A DNA stretch of 64,000 nucleotides from positions 9,590,501-9,654,500 of the forward strand of contig NZ_CP095376.1 in the NCBI RefSeq assembly GCF_023008405.1, in the 5' to 3' direction. The position numbers and the translations under genes were made by a program. Origin of the DNA: Amycolatopsis sp. FBCC-B4732. GTDB lineage: Bacteria > Actinomycetota > Actinomycetes > Mycobacteriales > Pseudonocardiaceae. Positions 1 to 8,828 of the stretch are shown in pieces. Below the pieces are notes generated by a model, which was not told the origin of the DNA, ran no database searches, and was given only the letters and a program-made list of their open reading frames with translations. Every line of letters starts with the position of its first letter. Positions within the stretch are counted from its first letter, which is position 1.

Positions 1-22
1 ATTCGGCGTAGCGTCAGCAGTG

Positions 23-38
23 TTGTAATCATGTAATC
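23..38 (+). promoter_or_regulatory. tandem heptamer repeat before first gene
   Basis: The heptamer TGTAATC occurs twice back to back about 15 to 30 bases before the first start codon, in otherwise GC-rich DNA. It overlaps where a -10 region would be expected and could be a regulator site or part of the promoter. This is inference from the repeat alone. Confidence 0.3.
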
Positions 39-53
39 GCGGAGGTGGCGACC

Positions 54-611
54 ATGGGACGAGGCTGGCGAGGTAGCCGGGGCTGGCAGCAGGGCGAAGT
101 GCCTTCGGCGGAGGACGCGGCGGCCTGGTTCGGCGGGCGCCTGCCCGACGGCTGGTTCACCGGAGCCCCGGAAGTGACGGTCGACCGCGAGGAGATCATC
201 GTGGTCGGCGAGCTGCCGGCGCTGGGCGAAGAGCACGCCGACGACGCGGCCCGCGCGGCGGCCGAGGAGGGCCGGATCAGCCGGTTCCGCGAGGAGACGC
301 GCGACGAGCGCATCGAGATCGCGCGTCAGGCGGAGCACCGCTACCAGCGCAAGGTGGCGTGGGGTGCCCGGCTCGGCGGGACGACGGCGCTGTTCACGAC
401 GCATTCGGCGCCGGTGATGACGCGGCTGCGGCAGCCGGAGCGGCTGGTGCTGGACACGCTGGTGGACGCGGGTGTCGCGCGTTCGCGGTCGGACGCGCTG
501 GCGTGGGCGGTCCGGCTGGTCGGCGAGCACGCCGACAGCTGGCTGGGCGAGCTGCGCGAGGCGATGAGCAAGGTCGACGACCTGCGCTCGAAGGGCCCCG
601 ACCTGGCGTGA
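54..611 (+). CDS. conserved actinobacterial protein of unknown function
   Basis: A 185-residue soluble protein with no signal peptide or membrane segment. The middle (about residues 55 to 100) is charged and alanine-rich and predicted helical; the C-terminal part (about 115 to 180) has the pattern RQPERLVLDTLVDAG-A-SRSDALAWAVRLVG, reminiscent of short ribbon-helix-helix-like segments but not assignable. The ATG at 54 is preferred to the GTG at 45 because GGAGG at 41-45 is well spaced for it. A tandem TGTAATC repeat lies just upstream. The next gene follows after about 115 bases and is probably separate. No function can be given. Confidence 0.75.
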   Translation: MGRGWRGSRGWQQGEVPSAEDAAAWFGGRLPDGWFTGAPEVTVDREEIIVVGELPALGEEHADDAARAAAEEGRISRFREETRDERIEIARQAEHRYQRKVAWGARLGGTTALFTTHSAPVMTRLRQPERLVLDTLVDAGVARSRSDALAWAVRLVGEHADSWLGELREAMSKVDDLRSKGPDLA

Positions 612-726
612 AGAAGTCCACGTTTAGGGGTCTGCCCCCGTTCTGAACCTGCGGGGCCGACGGGGCTGCGGCAGGCTTACTACCAACGAGTAGGAAGCCT
701 GCCGTCAGTCCTTTCCGGAGGTAGCC

Positions 727-2613
727 GTGGACGTCCCCGAAGTACCGTCGAAAGTGGACCCGGACTCGCTGACCGCCGTTCTCGACGGTCGCTGGGCCGA
801 GCTGCGCCGCGGGGTGCGGGCGCAGATGACCGACACGGAGTTCCGGGACCCGGTCGACCTCGGCACCGAACCGCACCGCGCGCAGGTGCTCGACCAGCTG
901 CGCGCGCTCGCCGCGACGGACCGGCCCGGCCTGGGCTTCGACCCGGCGTACGGCGGCGGTGGCGACGTCGGCGGCTCGGTCACGTCGTTCGAGATGCTGG
1001 GCTACGGCGACCTGTCGCTGATGGTCAAGGCCGGTGTCCAATGGGGACTCTTCGGCGGTGCCGTCCAGCTGCTCGGCACCGAGCGGCACCACGAGCGGTA
1101 CCTGCGCTCGATCATGAACCTCGACCTGCTGGGCTGCTTCGCGATGACCGAACACGGTCACGGCTCCGACGTCCAGCACCTGCGCACGACGGCGACGTAC
1201 GCCGACGGCGAGTTCGTCGTGCACACGCCGGACCACATGGCGCAGAAGGAATACATCGGCAACGCGGCCCGCGACGGCCGGATGGCGGTGGTGTTCGCGC
1301 AGCTGATCACCGGCGGCGAGTCGCGGGGCGTGCACGCGTTCATGGTGCCGATCCGGGACGCCGAAGGAAAACCGCTGCCCGGCGTGTCCATTGAGGACTG
1401 CGGCCTGAAGGCGGGTCTGAACGGCGTCGACAACGGGCGGCTCAGCTTCGACAACGTCCGCGTCCCGCGTGAGGCCTTGCTGAACCGCTTCGGCGACGTC
1501 GACGAGAACGGGACGTACTCGAGCCCGATCGAAAGCGACAGCCGCCGGTTCTTCACCATGCTGGGCACGCTGATCCGCGGCCGGGTGAGCGTCGGCGGCA
1601 GCGCGGGCAGCGCGACGAAACGCGCGCTGGCGCTGGCGATCCGCTACGGCGAGCACCGCCGCCAGTTCCTGACGCCGGACGGCGAGGAGGTCGTCATCCT
1701 CGACTACCTCGCCCACCAGCGGAAACTGCTGCCGGCGCTGGCGAAGACGTACGCGCTGCACTTCGCGCAGGAGGAGCTGGTGTCGAAGCTGCACGACATC
1801 GACTCGTCGGCGCCGGAGGAGGAGCAGCGCGAGCTGGAGTCGCGCGCGGCCGGCATGAAGGCCCTCAACACCTGGCACGCGACGGCGACGATCCAGGCGG
1901 CGCGCGAGGCCTGCGGCGGTTCGGGCTACCTGGCGGAGAACCTGCTGCCCGGCATGAAGGCCGACACCGACGTCTTCACGACGTTCGAGGGCGACAACAC
2001 GGTGCTGCTGCAGCTGGTCGCGAAGGGGCTCCTGACCAGCTACAAGGAGGACTTCCAGGACCTCTCGCCGCTGGCGACCGCGCGGTTCTTCACCGACCAG
2101 GTGGTGAGCGCGATCCTGGAACGGACTTCCGTGCGCAAGGCGCTCGAGTCGCTGACCGAGGGGTCCGACGCGGACGTCTTCTTCCGCCGCGAGTGGCAGC
2201 TCCGGCTCTTCGAGGACCGCGAGGAACACGTCGTGGAGGGCGTGGCGAAACGCCTGCGCAAGGCGGCTTCGGACCCGTTCGGGGTGTTCAACTCGGCGCA
2301 GGACCACGTGCTGCGCGCCGGCCGCGTCCACGTCGAACGCCTGATCCTCTCGGCGTTCGTGGCGGCGATCGAGCGCTGCGAAGACCCCGACGCCCGCGCG
2401 CTGCTGGAGCGGGTCTGCGACCTGTACGCGCTGTCGGCGATCGAAGAGGACCTGGCCTGGTTCCTGGGTCACGGGCGCCTGACGGCGTCGCGCGGGAAGG
2501 CCGTCACCGCGGCGGTGAACGGCCTGTGCGCCCAGCTGCGCCCGCACGCTCGGACGCTGGTGGACGCGTTCGCGATCCCGGAGCAGTTCCTGGCGGCGCC
2601 GATGCTGAAGTGA
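727..2613 (+). CDS. acyl-CoA dehydrogenase/oxidase family flavoprotein
   Basis: A 628-residue member of the acyl-CoA dehydrogenase superfamily, in the longer form seen in acyl-CoA oxidases (usual dehydrogenases are about 380 to 400). The flavin-binding signature CFAMTEHGHGSDV lies near residue 140, the middle beta-domain follows, and a C-terminal helical part carries ARE-ACGGSGYLAENLLPG and TFEGDNTVLLQ, typical of acyl-CoA oxidases. It should oxidise an acyl-CoA to the trans-2-enoyl-CoA with FAD; whether electrons go to ETF or oxygen cannot be read from the sequence. GTG start at 727 has GGAGG at 716-720. It stands alone, without other beta-oxidation genes. Confidence 0.9.
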   Translation: MDVPEVPSKVDPDSLTAVLDGRWAELRRGVRAQMTDTEFRDPVDLGTEPHRAQVLDQLRALAATDRPGLGFDPAYGGGGDVGGSVTSFEMLGYGDLSLMVKAGVQWGLFGGAVQLLGTERHHERYLRSIMNLDLLGCFAMTEHGHGSDVQHLRTTATYADGEFVVHTPDHMAQKEYIGNAARDGRMAVVFAQLITGGESRGVHAFMVPIRDAEGKPLPGVSIEDCGLKAGLNGVDNGRLSFDNVRVPREALLNRFGDVDENGTYSSPIESDSRRFFTMLGTLIRGRVSVGGSAGSATKRALALAIRYGEHRRQFLTPDGEEVVILDYLAHQRKLLPALAKTYALHFAQEELVSKLHDIDSSAPEEEQRELESRAAGMKALNTWHATATIQAAREACGGSGYLAENLLPGMKADTDVFTTFEGDNTVLLQLVAKGLLTSYKEDFQDLSPLATARFFTDQVVSAILERTSVRKALESLTEGSDADVFFRREWQLRLFEDREEHVVEGVAKRLRKAASDPFGVFNSAQDHVLRAGRVHVERLILSAFVAAIERCEDPDARALLERVCDLYALSAIEEDLAWFLGHGRLTASRGKAVTAAVNGLCAQLRPHARTLVDAFAIPEQFLAAPMLK

Positions 2614-2742
2614 GGGCTGGGCGTCGGGCGCACGAAGGTCGGTTTCCCGGCGACGTCCGAACTCCGCATCTCCCGCCTCGAGCACGCGAAGTCGTGACCG
2701 CGGAGGTGGCCGGTATCGGGGACCGGCCACCCCCGCGGCGGT

Positions 2743-3543
2743 CTAGCGGCGGCGCTTGCCGTTGTCGTCGGTGATCTCGAACTGCTCCTTGCGCACCTTG
2801 CCGGAGACGGTCTCCTCCTCGGTGACCGACTCGGCTCGCAGCCGCACCCGCTCGACCGGCACGGTTTCCTTGCGCACCACGGGTTTCTCGGCGTGCAGGA
2901 CGAGGTCCTGCTCGGCCTCGCCGATCTCCACCTCGCCGCCGGCGGCCTCGGTGATCGGCTCGCGTTCGATGCGGACTTCTTCGTGCCGCACCGGAACGGT
3001 GACCTGCTGCTCCTCGGTGACGACGTACTTGCGCAGCCGGACGTGCCCGGTCTCGACCTGCTCGGTCCCGACGTTCAGCCGTTCCTCGGAGCGGGTCATG
3101 CTGTCCTTGGCGTCCCTGCCGGCCCGGCCCTTGGCCTGCTGCCGCTCACCCGCGCGGCCGGTCTCGCCCGTGCGGCCGTCGCCGGTGCGGCCCTGGCCCG
3201 CGGGCATCCGGCCGTCGGGTGACGTGCGGGGCACGGGCAGCCCGTAGTGGCGGTAGAGCTGGGTGCTCTCCTCGGGGGAGAGGTGCCCGTCGGCGTCGAT
3301 GCGGGGCGCGTCGGAAACGCTGTCCTTGTCGACCTGGACGTGGACGCCGTCGCGGTCGGTGTGCGCGCCGGAGAGCGGGACGAAGCTTTCCTTGGTGCCG
3401 AAGAGCCCGGTCTTGACGGTGATCCACTCCGGCTGGTGCGTCGCGTCGGCGAGGTAGACGTTGCCGACCTTCCCGAGCTTGTTGCCGTCCGGGTCGACCA
3501 CGGCACTGTCGATGAGCTCCTGGGGTTCCATGGTCTTGGCCAT
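2743..3543 (-). CDS. PRC-barrel and DUF2382 (YsnF/AvaK-like) stress protein
   Basis: A 266-residue cytoplasmic protein. Residues about 5 to 75 form a PRC-barrel (IDSAVVDPDGNKLGKVGNVY, then TVKTGLFGTKESFVPL). A low-complexity basic linker of TGDGRTGETGRAGE type follows, and residues about 150 to 262 are a DUF2382 domain (SEERLNVGTEQVETGHVRL-KYVVTEE). This domain pair is common in actinobacteria and cyanobacteria and is linked to general stress responses; the biochemical role is unknown. The ATG at 3543 was chosen because AAAGGAG precedes it; longer starts lack a ribosome site and a PRC-type N-terminus. Confidence 0.88.
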   Translation of the reverse strand: MAKTMEPQELIDSAVVDPDGNKLGKVGNVYLADATHQPEWITVKTGLFGTKESFVPLSGAHTDRDGVHVQVDKDSVSDAPRIDADGHLSPEESTQLYRHYGLPVPRTSPDGRMPAGQGRTGDGRTGETGRAGERQQAKGRAGRDAKDSMTRSEERLNVGTEQVETGHVRLRKYVVTEEQQVTVPVRHEEVRIEREPITEAAGGEVEIGEAEQDLVLHAEKPVVRKETVPVERVRLRAESVTEEETVSGKVRKEQFEITDDNGKRRR

Positions 3544-3840
3544 CTCGGTGCGGCTCCTTTCGCGCATTGGGTCTTGGGTGCAACCACCGTCGAACGCGCC
3601 GCCGCTCACGGCAACCGTCGTGGTGTCCCCGTGGGTGACCGCCGAAAGTGATCGTTTGAAGGCGTCCCGATTGGCCACGACCGAGGTGTCGCCACAGGTC
3701 GGGAGGCTGTCGCCGGCGTGATCGAGCGGGTCCGGGATGACGCGAAGGTGTGGATGTGACCGGCGCCACTTCGCCCGCTGTCACAACCTCGCGGCCGTGG
3801 TCGTCATGGCTGTGAAACCGGAACACGGAAGGGAAGAACG

Positions 3841-4314
3841 ATGGAAGCGCGCCTCAACATGTTCGAGAACGAGATCACGGCCAAGTTCGTCAAGCGCCTG
3901 ATCGCGGCGTCCCGCCCGGTCGAGGAGTCCTCCCTGCCGAAGGCGACGCAGGAGCTGGTGAAGATCCGCGCGAGCCAGATCAACGGCTGCGGAATGTGCC
4001 TCGACATGCACACGAAGGACGCGGCGGCGAACGGCGAAACAGCGGTCCGCCTGGCGATGGTGGCGGCCTGGCGCGAAGCGGTGGTGTTCACGGAGCCGGA
4101 GCGAGCGGCCCTGGCCCTGACGGAGGAGGCCACCCGCTTGGCGGACGCCCACCAGGGCGTCAGCGACGCGACGTGGCAGGAGGTCCGCAAGCACTTCGAC
4201 GACGAGCAGATCGGCGCGCTGATTTCACTGGTGGCGATGATCAACGCGTGGAACCGCTTGAACGTGATCGTCCAGAACCCCGCGGGCGAGTACCAGCCGG
4301 GCATGTTCGGCTGA
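3841..4314 (+). CDS. carboxymuconolactone decarboxylase / AhpD-like protein
   Basis: A 157-residue protein of the AhpD/CMD superfamily. The redox motif CGMCLDMH (CxxC plus the His three residues on) sits near residue 50 after KIRASQING, as in alkylhydroperoxidase AhpD-like proteins. These act as small disulfide-reducing peroxidases or partners of peroxiredoxins, but no ahpC lies nearby. GGAAGGGAAG precedes the ATG. It is divergent from the PRC/DUF2382 gene across about 300 bases of non-coding DNA (3544-3840), in which no clear regulatory element was recognised. Exact substrate unknown. Confidence 0.88.
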   Translation: MEARLNMFENEITAKFVKRLIAASRPVEESSLPKATQELVKIRASQINGCGMCLDMHTKDAAANGETAVRLAMVAAWREAVVFTEPERAALALTEEATRLADAHQGVSDATWQEVRKHFDDEQIGALISLVAMINAWNRLNVIVQNPAGEYQPGMFG

Positions 4315-4419
4315 AGCCGGTCCCGACGAGGGGTCTCGTTCGCTGGGGAGTGCGAGCGAGGCCCCTTTCGCCGTGCGCGCACAATGGAGTCCGGACAAAG
4401 ACGAGCCACGGGGGGCTTC

Positions 4420-7053
4420 GTGCCGCGACGAGAACGACCGCTGGAGCCGACCGAAGACGGCTTGGCCCGGTTCGCGGCCGAGCTGCGGGCCTTGCGAGTC
4501 CAGGCGGGCACCCCGACCTACCGGGAGCTGGCGCGGCGCGCGCACTACTCGTCCACGACGCTGTCCGACGCCGCGGGCGGGCGGCGGCTCCCGACGCTGC
4601 CGGTGACCGTGGGCTACGTCCGGGCGTGCGGCGGGGACGTCGAGGCCTGGGAACGGCGGTGGCACGAGACCGCCGCGGAGCTGGCGCCCGAAGACCCGGA
4701 GACCGCTCCCGGGGAGCAGTCCCCCTACGTGGGCTTGGCGGCGTTCCAGACCGGGGACGCCGACCGCTTCTTCGGTCGTGACCGGCTGGTTGACGACCTG
4801 CTCGACCGGTTGTCGCGCCGCCCTCTGGTGGCGGTGTTCGGCTCCTCGGGCGCCGGCAAGTCCTCGCTCCTGCGGGCCGGCCTGATCCCGCGGCTGACCG
4901 GCGAGCACGTCTTCTTCACGCCGGGAGCGCACCCCCTGCGCGAGTACGCCGCCCAGCCGGCGGGACGCGACCGCGTGGTCGTGGTCGACCAGTTCGAAGA
5001 GTGCTTCACGCTGTGCGCCGATCCCGCCGAGCGAGCGGAATTCCTCTCGGAGCTGGTCGGCTCGGCCGTGGACGGCACCCGGGTGGTCCTCGGGATCCGG
5101 GCGGACTTCTACGAGCACTGCGCCTTCCACGAGGATTTGGCCGACGCGCTGACCGACGCCCAGATCCTGATCGGCCCGATGCGCCCGGACGAGCTGCGGG
5201 ACGCGATCGTCCGCCCGGCCGCCGCGGCCGGCTGCGCGGTCGACACCGCACTGGTCACGAGGCTGGTCGCCGAGGCGACCAGCCAGCCCGCGGCGTTGCC
5301 GCTGTTGTCGCACGCGCTGCGGGAAACCTGGCGGCGCCGGAGCGGCATCCGCCTGACCCTCGAAGGCTACGAGCGCACGGGCGGCATCGAGCACGCGCTG
5401 GCCCGCACAGCGGAAGCGACGTACGACAGCTTGACCCCGGTGCAACGGGAGACGCTGCGGCACCTGTGCCGCCGCCTGGTCGCGTCGGAAATCGGTTCTC
5501 CCGTGGTGAAACGGCGGGTCGCGCGCGACGAGCTGGGCGACGAACCCGTTGTGCGCGAAGTCCTGGACCACCTCGCCGCGGCGCGCCTGGTCAGCCTCGA
5601 CCGCGACAGCGTGGAGCTGACCCACGAAGCACTGCTGCGGCACTGGCCGCGGCTGCAGGACTGGCTCGCCGAAGACCGCGAAGGCATGCAGGTCCACCGC
5701 CGCCTGGCCCGGGCCGCGGGCGAATGGGAGACGTTCGACCGCGACCCGGGCGCCCTCTACCGCGGCGCGCGCCTGGACGCCGCCCTGACGTGGCGCGCGG
5801 GCAACGAGACGAGCTTGAACGGCGTCGAGCGCGCGTTCTTGGCGGCCGCGACCGCGCTGAGGGACGGCGAGCGGAACGCCGAGCGCCACCGGGCGAACCG
5901 CCGTCGCCTGCTGACGACGATCGTCGCGATCCTGGTCGTGCTCATCGCGGCCATCACGGCGTACGGCGTGTCCGCCCGGCACCAAGCGGCGGAGCAGGCA
6001 GCACTGGCGACCTCGCAGCGCATGGTGTCGCAAGGCCGTGGCTTCCTCGTGACGGACTCGGCCGAGGCCGCGCGCCTCGCGCTGGCGGCGTACCGGATCG
6101 CCCCGACCGACGAAGCCCGTGACCTGGTGCTGAGCGCGGCCGCGGCCAGCGACCGCATCGACTTCTCGACCACCATCCGGGACGCCACGCTCAGCCGCGA
6201 CGGCCGCTCGCTCGCGTTCACCACGGTGGCGGCCGTGCAGGTGTGGGACGTGCCGCACTACCGCCGCCTGGCCACCATCCCCGGCGACCTGGGTCCCCAA
6301 CCGGCGATCGCGTTCAGCCCGGACGGCCGCTGGCTGACGGTGTCGCGACCGCGCAACGTCGTCGAGCTGTTCGACGTGGCGAACCTGGCCGCGCCGACCG
6401 CCACGTTCCCGGACGCCGAGAGCGCCCGCATCGACCCCACGGGAAGGGTTCTGGCGCTTCGCGCGGACGGGCACCCCACCCGCCTGCTGGCGATCGACCA
6501 CGTCGACGCGCCCAGGCAACTCGCCGAGCTGCCCCCGACCAGATCGGTCACCTTCGGCCCGGACGGCCACACGGTGTTCACCGGCCTGCAGGAGGGGGAC
6601 ACGGCGTCGATCCAGGTCTGGAGCTTGGCGGACGAGGCCCGCCTGACCACGACGTGGCGCGGAATCGGCAACGTGGTCTTCGACGCGGCCCAGGGATTCA
6701 TGGCGATCGCCGACGTCTACGGCGACGAGCAGTTGCGGTTGTGGGACACGAGCAACGTCCTCGAGCCCCGCGAGCTGGGCACGCTACCGCTGCCCCCGAG
6801 CAGCATCCAGACGGCGGTCTTCGACCCGGGAGCGCGGAAGCTGGCGGTGAACGACCGCAGCACAACGGTCCGGATCATCGACCTGACCGACCCCCACCAC
6901 CCACGCCTGGATGCGTCCCTGTCCGGGCACCTGGCCCCGATCCACGCGATGACGTTCCTGCCGGACGGACGCCTGTTGAGCGCGGGGGCGGACGGGACAG
7001 CGCGCCCGTGGAACCTGGACTTCGACGCGGTCACTGCCCACATGCGACGGTAA
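4420..7053 (+). CDS. HTH-nSTAND NTPase-WD40 membrane protein
   Basis: An 877-residue multidomain protein: N-terminal XRE-like helix-turn-helix (about 16 to 75), nSTAND/AAA-type NTPase with Walker A GSSGAGKS near residue 141 and Walker B VVVVDQFEE near 186, a winged-helix region, one transmembrane helix near residues 497 to 518 (TIVAILVVLIAAITAYG), and a C-terminal WD40-like propeller (repeated FSPDGRWLTV, FGPDGHTVF, FLPDGRLLSAGADGT units). Such proteins are frequent in actinomycetes and are thought to be signalling or conflict-related switches; the trigger is unknown. GTG at 4420 is chosen because it gives the MPRRERPLEP start usual for this family and has GGGGGG upstream; ATG at 4384 is the alternative. 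It ends 10 bases before the IS630 insertion. Confidence 0.88.
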   Translation: MPRRERPLEPTEDGLARFAAELRALRVQAGTPTYRELARRAHYSSTTLSDAAGGRRLPTLPVTVGYVRACGGDVEAWERRWHETAAELAPEDPETAPGEQSPYVGLAAFQTGDADRFFGRDRLVDDLLDRLSRRPLVAVFGSSGAGKSSLLRAGLIPRLTGEHVFFTPGAHPLREYAAQPAGRDRVVVVDQFEECFTLCADPAERAEFLSELVGSAVDGTRVVLGIRADFYEHCAFHEDLADALTDAQILIGPMRPDELRDAIVRPAAAAGCAVDTALVTRLVAEATSQPAALPLLSHALRETWRRRSGIRLTLEGYERTGGIEHALARTAEATYDSLTPVQRETLRHLCRRLVASEIGSPVVKRRVARDELGDEPVVREVLDHLAAARLVSLDRDSVELTHEALLRHWPRLQDWLAEDREGMQVHRRLARAAGEWETFDRDPGALYRGARLDAALTWRAGNETSLNGVERAFLAAATALRDGERNAERHRANRRRLLTTIVAILVVLIAAITAYGVSARHQAAEQAALATSQRMVSQGRGFLVTDSAEAARLALAAYRIAPTDEARDLVLSAAAASDRIDFSTTIRDATLSRDGRSLAFTTVAAVQVWDVPHYRRLATIPGDLGPQPAIAFSPDGRWLTVSRPRNVVELFDVANLAAPTATFPDAESARIDPTGRVLALRADGHPTRLLAIDHVDAPRQLAELPPTRSVTFGPDGHTVFTGLQEGDTASIQVWSLADEARLTTTWRGIGNVVFDAAQGFMAIADVYGDEQLRLWDTSNVLEPRELGTLPLPPSSIQTAVFDPGARKLAVNDRSTTVRIIDLTDPHHPRLDASLSGHLAPIHAMTFLPDGRLLSAGADGTARPWNLDFDAVTAHMRR

Positions 7054-7062
7054 GACCGCAGG

Positions 7063-8151
7063 CTAGTGTCTTGAGTCGTTAATTCGTTGGCAGTATGCGG
7101 CGAGGGTGTCGAGGATCTGGTCGGCGGTCTTGGTCCAGACGAAGGGTTTGGGGTCGTCGTTCCAGGCGCCGATCCAGGCCTCGACGTCGGCTTCGAGTTC
7201 GGTAACGCTGCGGTGGGCGGATCGGCGGAGCTTGCGGTTGGTCAGCTCGGCGAACCAGCGTTCGACCAGGTTGAGCCAGGAAGCGCTGGTCGGGGTGAAG
7301 TGCACGTGGAAGCGTGGATGCTGCAGCAGCCAGTTCTTGATCGCCGGAGTCTTGTGGGTGGCGTAGTTGTCGCAGACCAGGTGCAACTCAAGATCACCCG
7401 GCGTCGCGGCATCGATGGTCTTGAGGAATTTCAGGAACTCCTGATGCCTGTGCCGTCGGTGATGCTGGGCGATCACCGACCCGGTGGCCAGGTTCAGCGC
7501 GGCGAACAGGCTCGTCGTGCCGTGGCGCACATAGTCGTGGGTCATCCGCGCCGGCGTGGTGGGCATGATCGGCAACGTGGGCGCGGTCCGGTCGATGGCC
7601 TGCATCTGCGACTTCTCATCGACGCACAGCACGATCGCGTTGTCCGGCGGGGCGAGATACAACCCGACCACGTCCCTGACTTTCTCCACGAACTGCGGGT
7701 CTCGTGAGAGCTTCCACGTCTGAACCTGATGCGGTTTGAGGCCGAACGCCCGCCAGATCCGTGACACCGTCGACTGCGACATGCCGGTGGCTACGGCCAT
7801 CGACCGTGTCGACCAGTGTGTGTCCTGATCAGGTGGGGACTGCTCCAGGGTCTTCACGATCACCGCTTCCACGCGTTCGTCGGTGACGGTGCGCGGCGCG
7901 CCCGGTCGCGGTTCGTCCGAGAGGCCTTCCAGCCCGTCGGCGAGGAACCGCGACCGCCACTTCGCCACGGTGTGACGCTTCACCCCGAACTCGTCGCCCA
8001 CTTCCGAGTTCGAGCCGCCATCCGCGCAGCGCAACACGATCCGCGACCGCAGTGCCAAAGCCTGCGCCGTGGTCCGGCGACGCGACCACCGCAGCAACGT
8101 CTCGCGTTCCTCATCGCTCAACATCAGCGGCGGCAGCTTCGGGCTTGGCAT
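7063..8151 (-). CDS. IS630 family transposase
   Basis: A 362-residue DDE transposase in one uninterrupted frame. The N-terminal half has two helix-turn-helix units (residues about 30 to 130, including SNSEVGDEFGVKRHTVAKW and GMSQSTVSRIWRAFG). The catalytic core shows CVDEKSQ (first Asp), VCDNYATHK (second Asp) and LNLVERWFAELT (Glu), in the order and spacing of IS630/Tc1 enzymes. ATG at 8151 has AGGA at a good distance; a GTG lies one codon earlier. Its TAG stop overlaps the terminal repeat at 7063-7065. The gene looks intact, so the element may still be active. Confidence 0.95.
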   Translation of the reverse strand: MPSPKLPPLMLSDEERETLLRWSRRRTTAQALALRSRIVLRCADGGSNSEVGDEFGVKRHTVAKWRSRFLADGLEGLSDEPRPGAPRTVTDERVEAVIVKTLEQSPPDQDTHWSTRSMAVATGMSQSTVSRIWRAFGLKPHQVQTWKLSRDPQFVEKVRDVVGLYLAPPDNAIVLCVDEKSQMQAIDRTAPTLPIMPTTPARMTHDYVRHGTTSLFAALNLATGSVIAQHHRRHRHQEFLKFLKTIDAATPGDLELHLVCDNYATHKTPAIKNWLLQHPRFHVHFTPTSASWLNLVERWFAELTNRKLRRSAHRSVTELEADVEAWIGAWNDDPKPFVWTKTADQILDTLAAYCQRINDSRH

Positions 8152-8197
8152 CACAGCATCCTAGACACTGGCCACGAAATTAAGACTCAGGACACTA
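7064..8197 (-). mobile_element. complete IS630-family insertion sequence
   Basis: The element begins and ends with TA. Imperfect terminal inverted repeats start TAGTGTC(T/C)TGAGTC and continue with TTAATT(T)CGT on both sides. A TA dinucleotide is present at each end, as expected of IS630 target duplication. It contains a single full-length transposase gene. Both ends lie inside the CTAG of the att repeat of the larger element, so the IS splits attL. Confidence 0.9.
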
Positions 8198-8225
8198 GGC
8201 GTACATGGCCAGCCAGATCGCGATG
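8195..8225 (+). repeat. attL core (right part, after IS630)
   Basis: These 31 bases are identical to 20026-20056, the 3' end of the PAQR gene. Removing the IS (and one TA) joins this to 7051-7065, giving an attL of about 43 bases that matches attR 20015-20056 apart from one substitution and one single-base gap. Confidence 0.9.
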
Positions 8226-8299
8226 ATCTGCTCGGGGGTTCTGCTCGACCTGGGCTTGGGTGCTTTATAGGTACGCTGAGCTGCAGTTTTGTCTGTCAT
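8195..8299 (-). CDS. possible 34-residue peptide reading into attL
   Basis: A short frame, MTDKTAAQRTYKAPKPRSS followed by RTPEQI, runs into the att core and ends with the last codons of the PAQR protein (AIWLAMYA) and its TAG stop. Base composition is less GC-rich than the host. The frame would be the same in the integrated and circular forms, because the stop lies in the core. There is no convincing ribosome site. It may be chance, or the remnant of an element gene ended by the att site. Confidence 0.22.
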   Translation of the reverse strand: MTDKTAAQRTYKAPKPRSSRTPEQIIAIWLAMYA

Positions 8300-8828
8300 C
8301 AGTTCTCGCGGGTGCTTGCCTCTTCCTGACCTCTGACGGCCTGGAGACGGCCTGGCGGACCGACGCCACACCCTGCCCTGCATCCCGATACGAAGCCTCC
8401 ACGCGGCCGGTGGTGCCGGGTCAAGACACGCTTCATCGTCTTTGACGCGGTGCTACCGGCCGTTGTCACGATCAGGCTTCGGGATGGAGGTCTCCCACGA
8501 CGGTGCGTAACGGAGATCGAGTCACGAACGACCCGAATGTCACCACCGCTTGTAGCTCGTCGAGGAGGCCGGGGATGGCTCAGGGGACCCGTGTGCCGCC
8601 GCCGCGCGGCGCTACGCCAGGTGACCCGCTGGCGGCCGCTCCGCCCGGCCGGCGGGCGAAGCGGAGCGGCAGCCCGCCGTGTCGGAAGGGGATGCGGCCG
8701 CCAAGGCGAGGGGCTACATAAGAGACTGGCGCGCCGCCACCGGCGGCGCGCCCTTGATCCCATAGAGCCAACTTCGGCAACATTTATGTGCAGGCATTGG
8801 CGAGTCGACTATGTGAGGGTTACGGCTG
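8300..8828. other. gene-poor left end of the integrative element
   Basis: About 530 bases without a convincing gene. The first part (to about 8500) has mixed composition; 8580-8720 is GC-rich with only arginine/proline-rich shadow frames. A strong hairpin lies at 8728-8752, and the last 70 bases change abruptly to AT-rich DNA leading into the cargo gene, where its promoter is expected. Confidence 0.5.
8728..8752 (+). terminator. GC-rich hairpin before cargo gene
   Basis: Perfect 11-base arms GGCGCGCCGCC and GGCGGCGCGCC around a three-base loop, followed by CTTGATC. It could be a terminator that insulates the cargo gene at 8829 from upstream transcription. There is no T-tract, so the role is uncertain. 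Confidence 0.5.

Noticed and set aside
394..2730. Long open frame on the minus strand opposite the acyl-CoA dehydrogenase.
   Set aside because: Arg/Asp/Val-rich antisense shadow of a GC-rich gene; the plus-strand protein has clear family motifs and a ribosome site.
8503..8721. A 72-residue plus-strand frame in the left end of the element.
   Set aside because: Pro/Arg/Gly-rich, no ribosome site and no domain; more likely GC-rich read-through.
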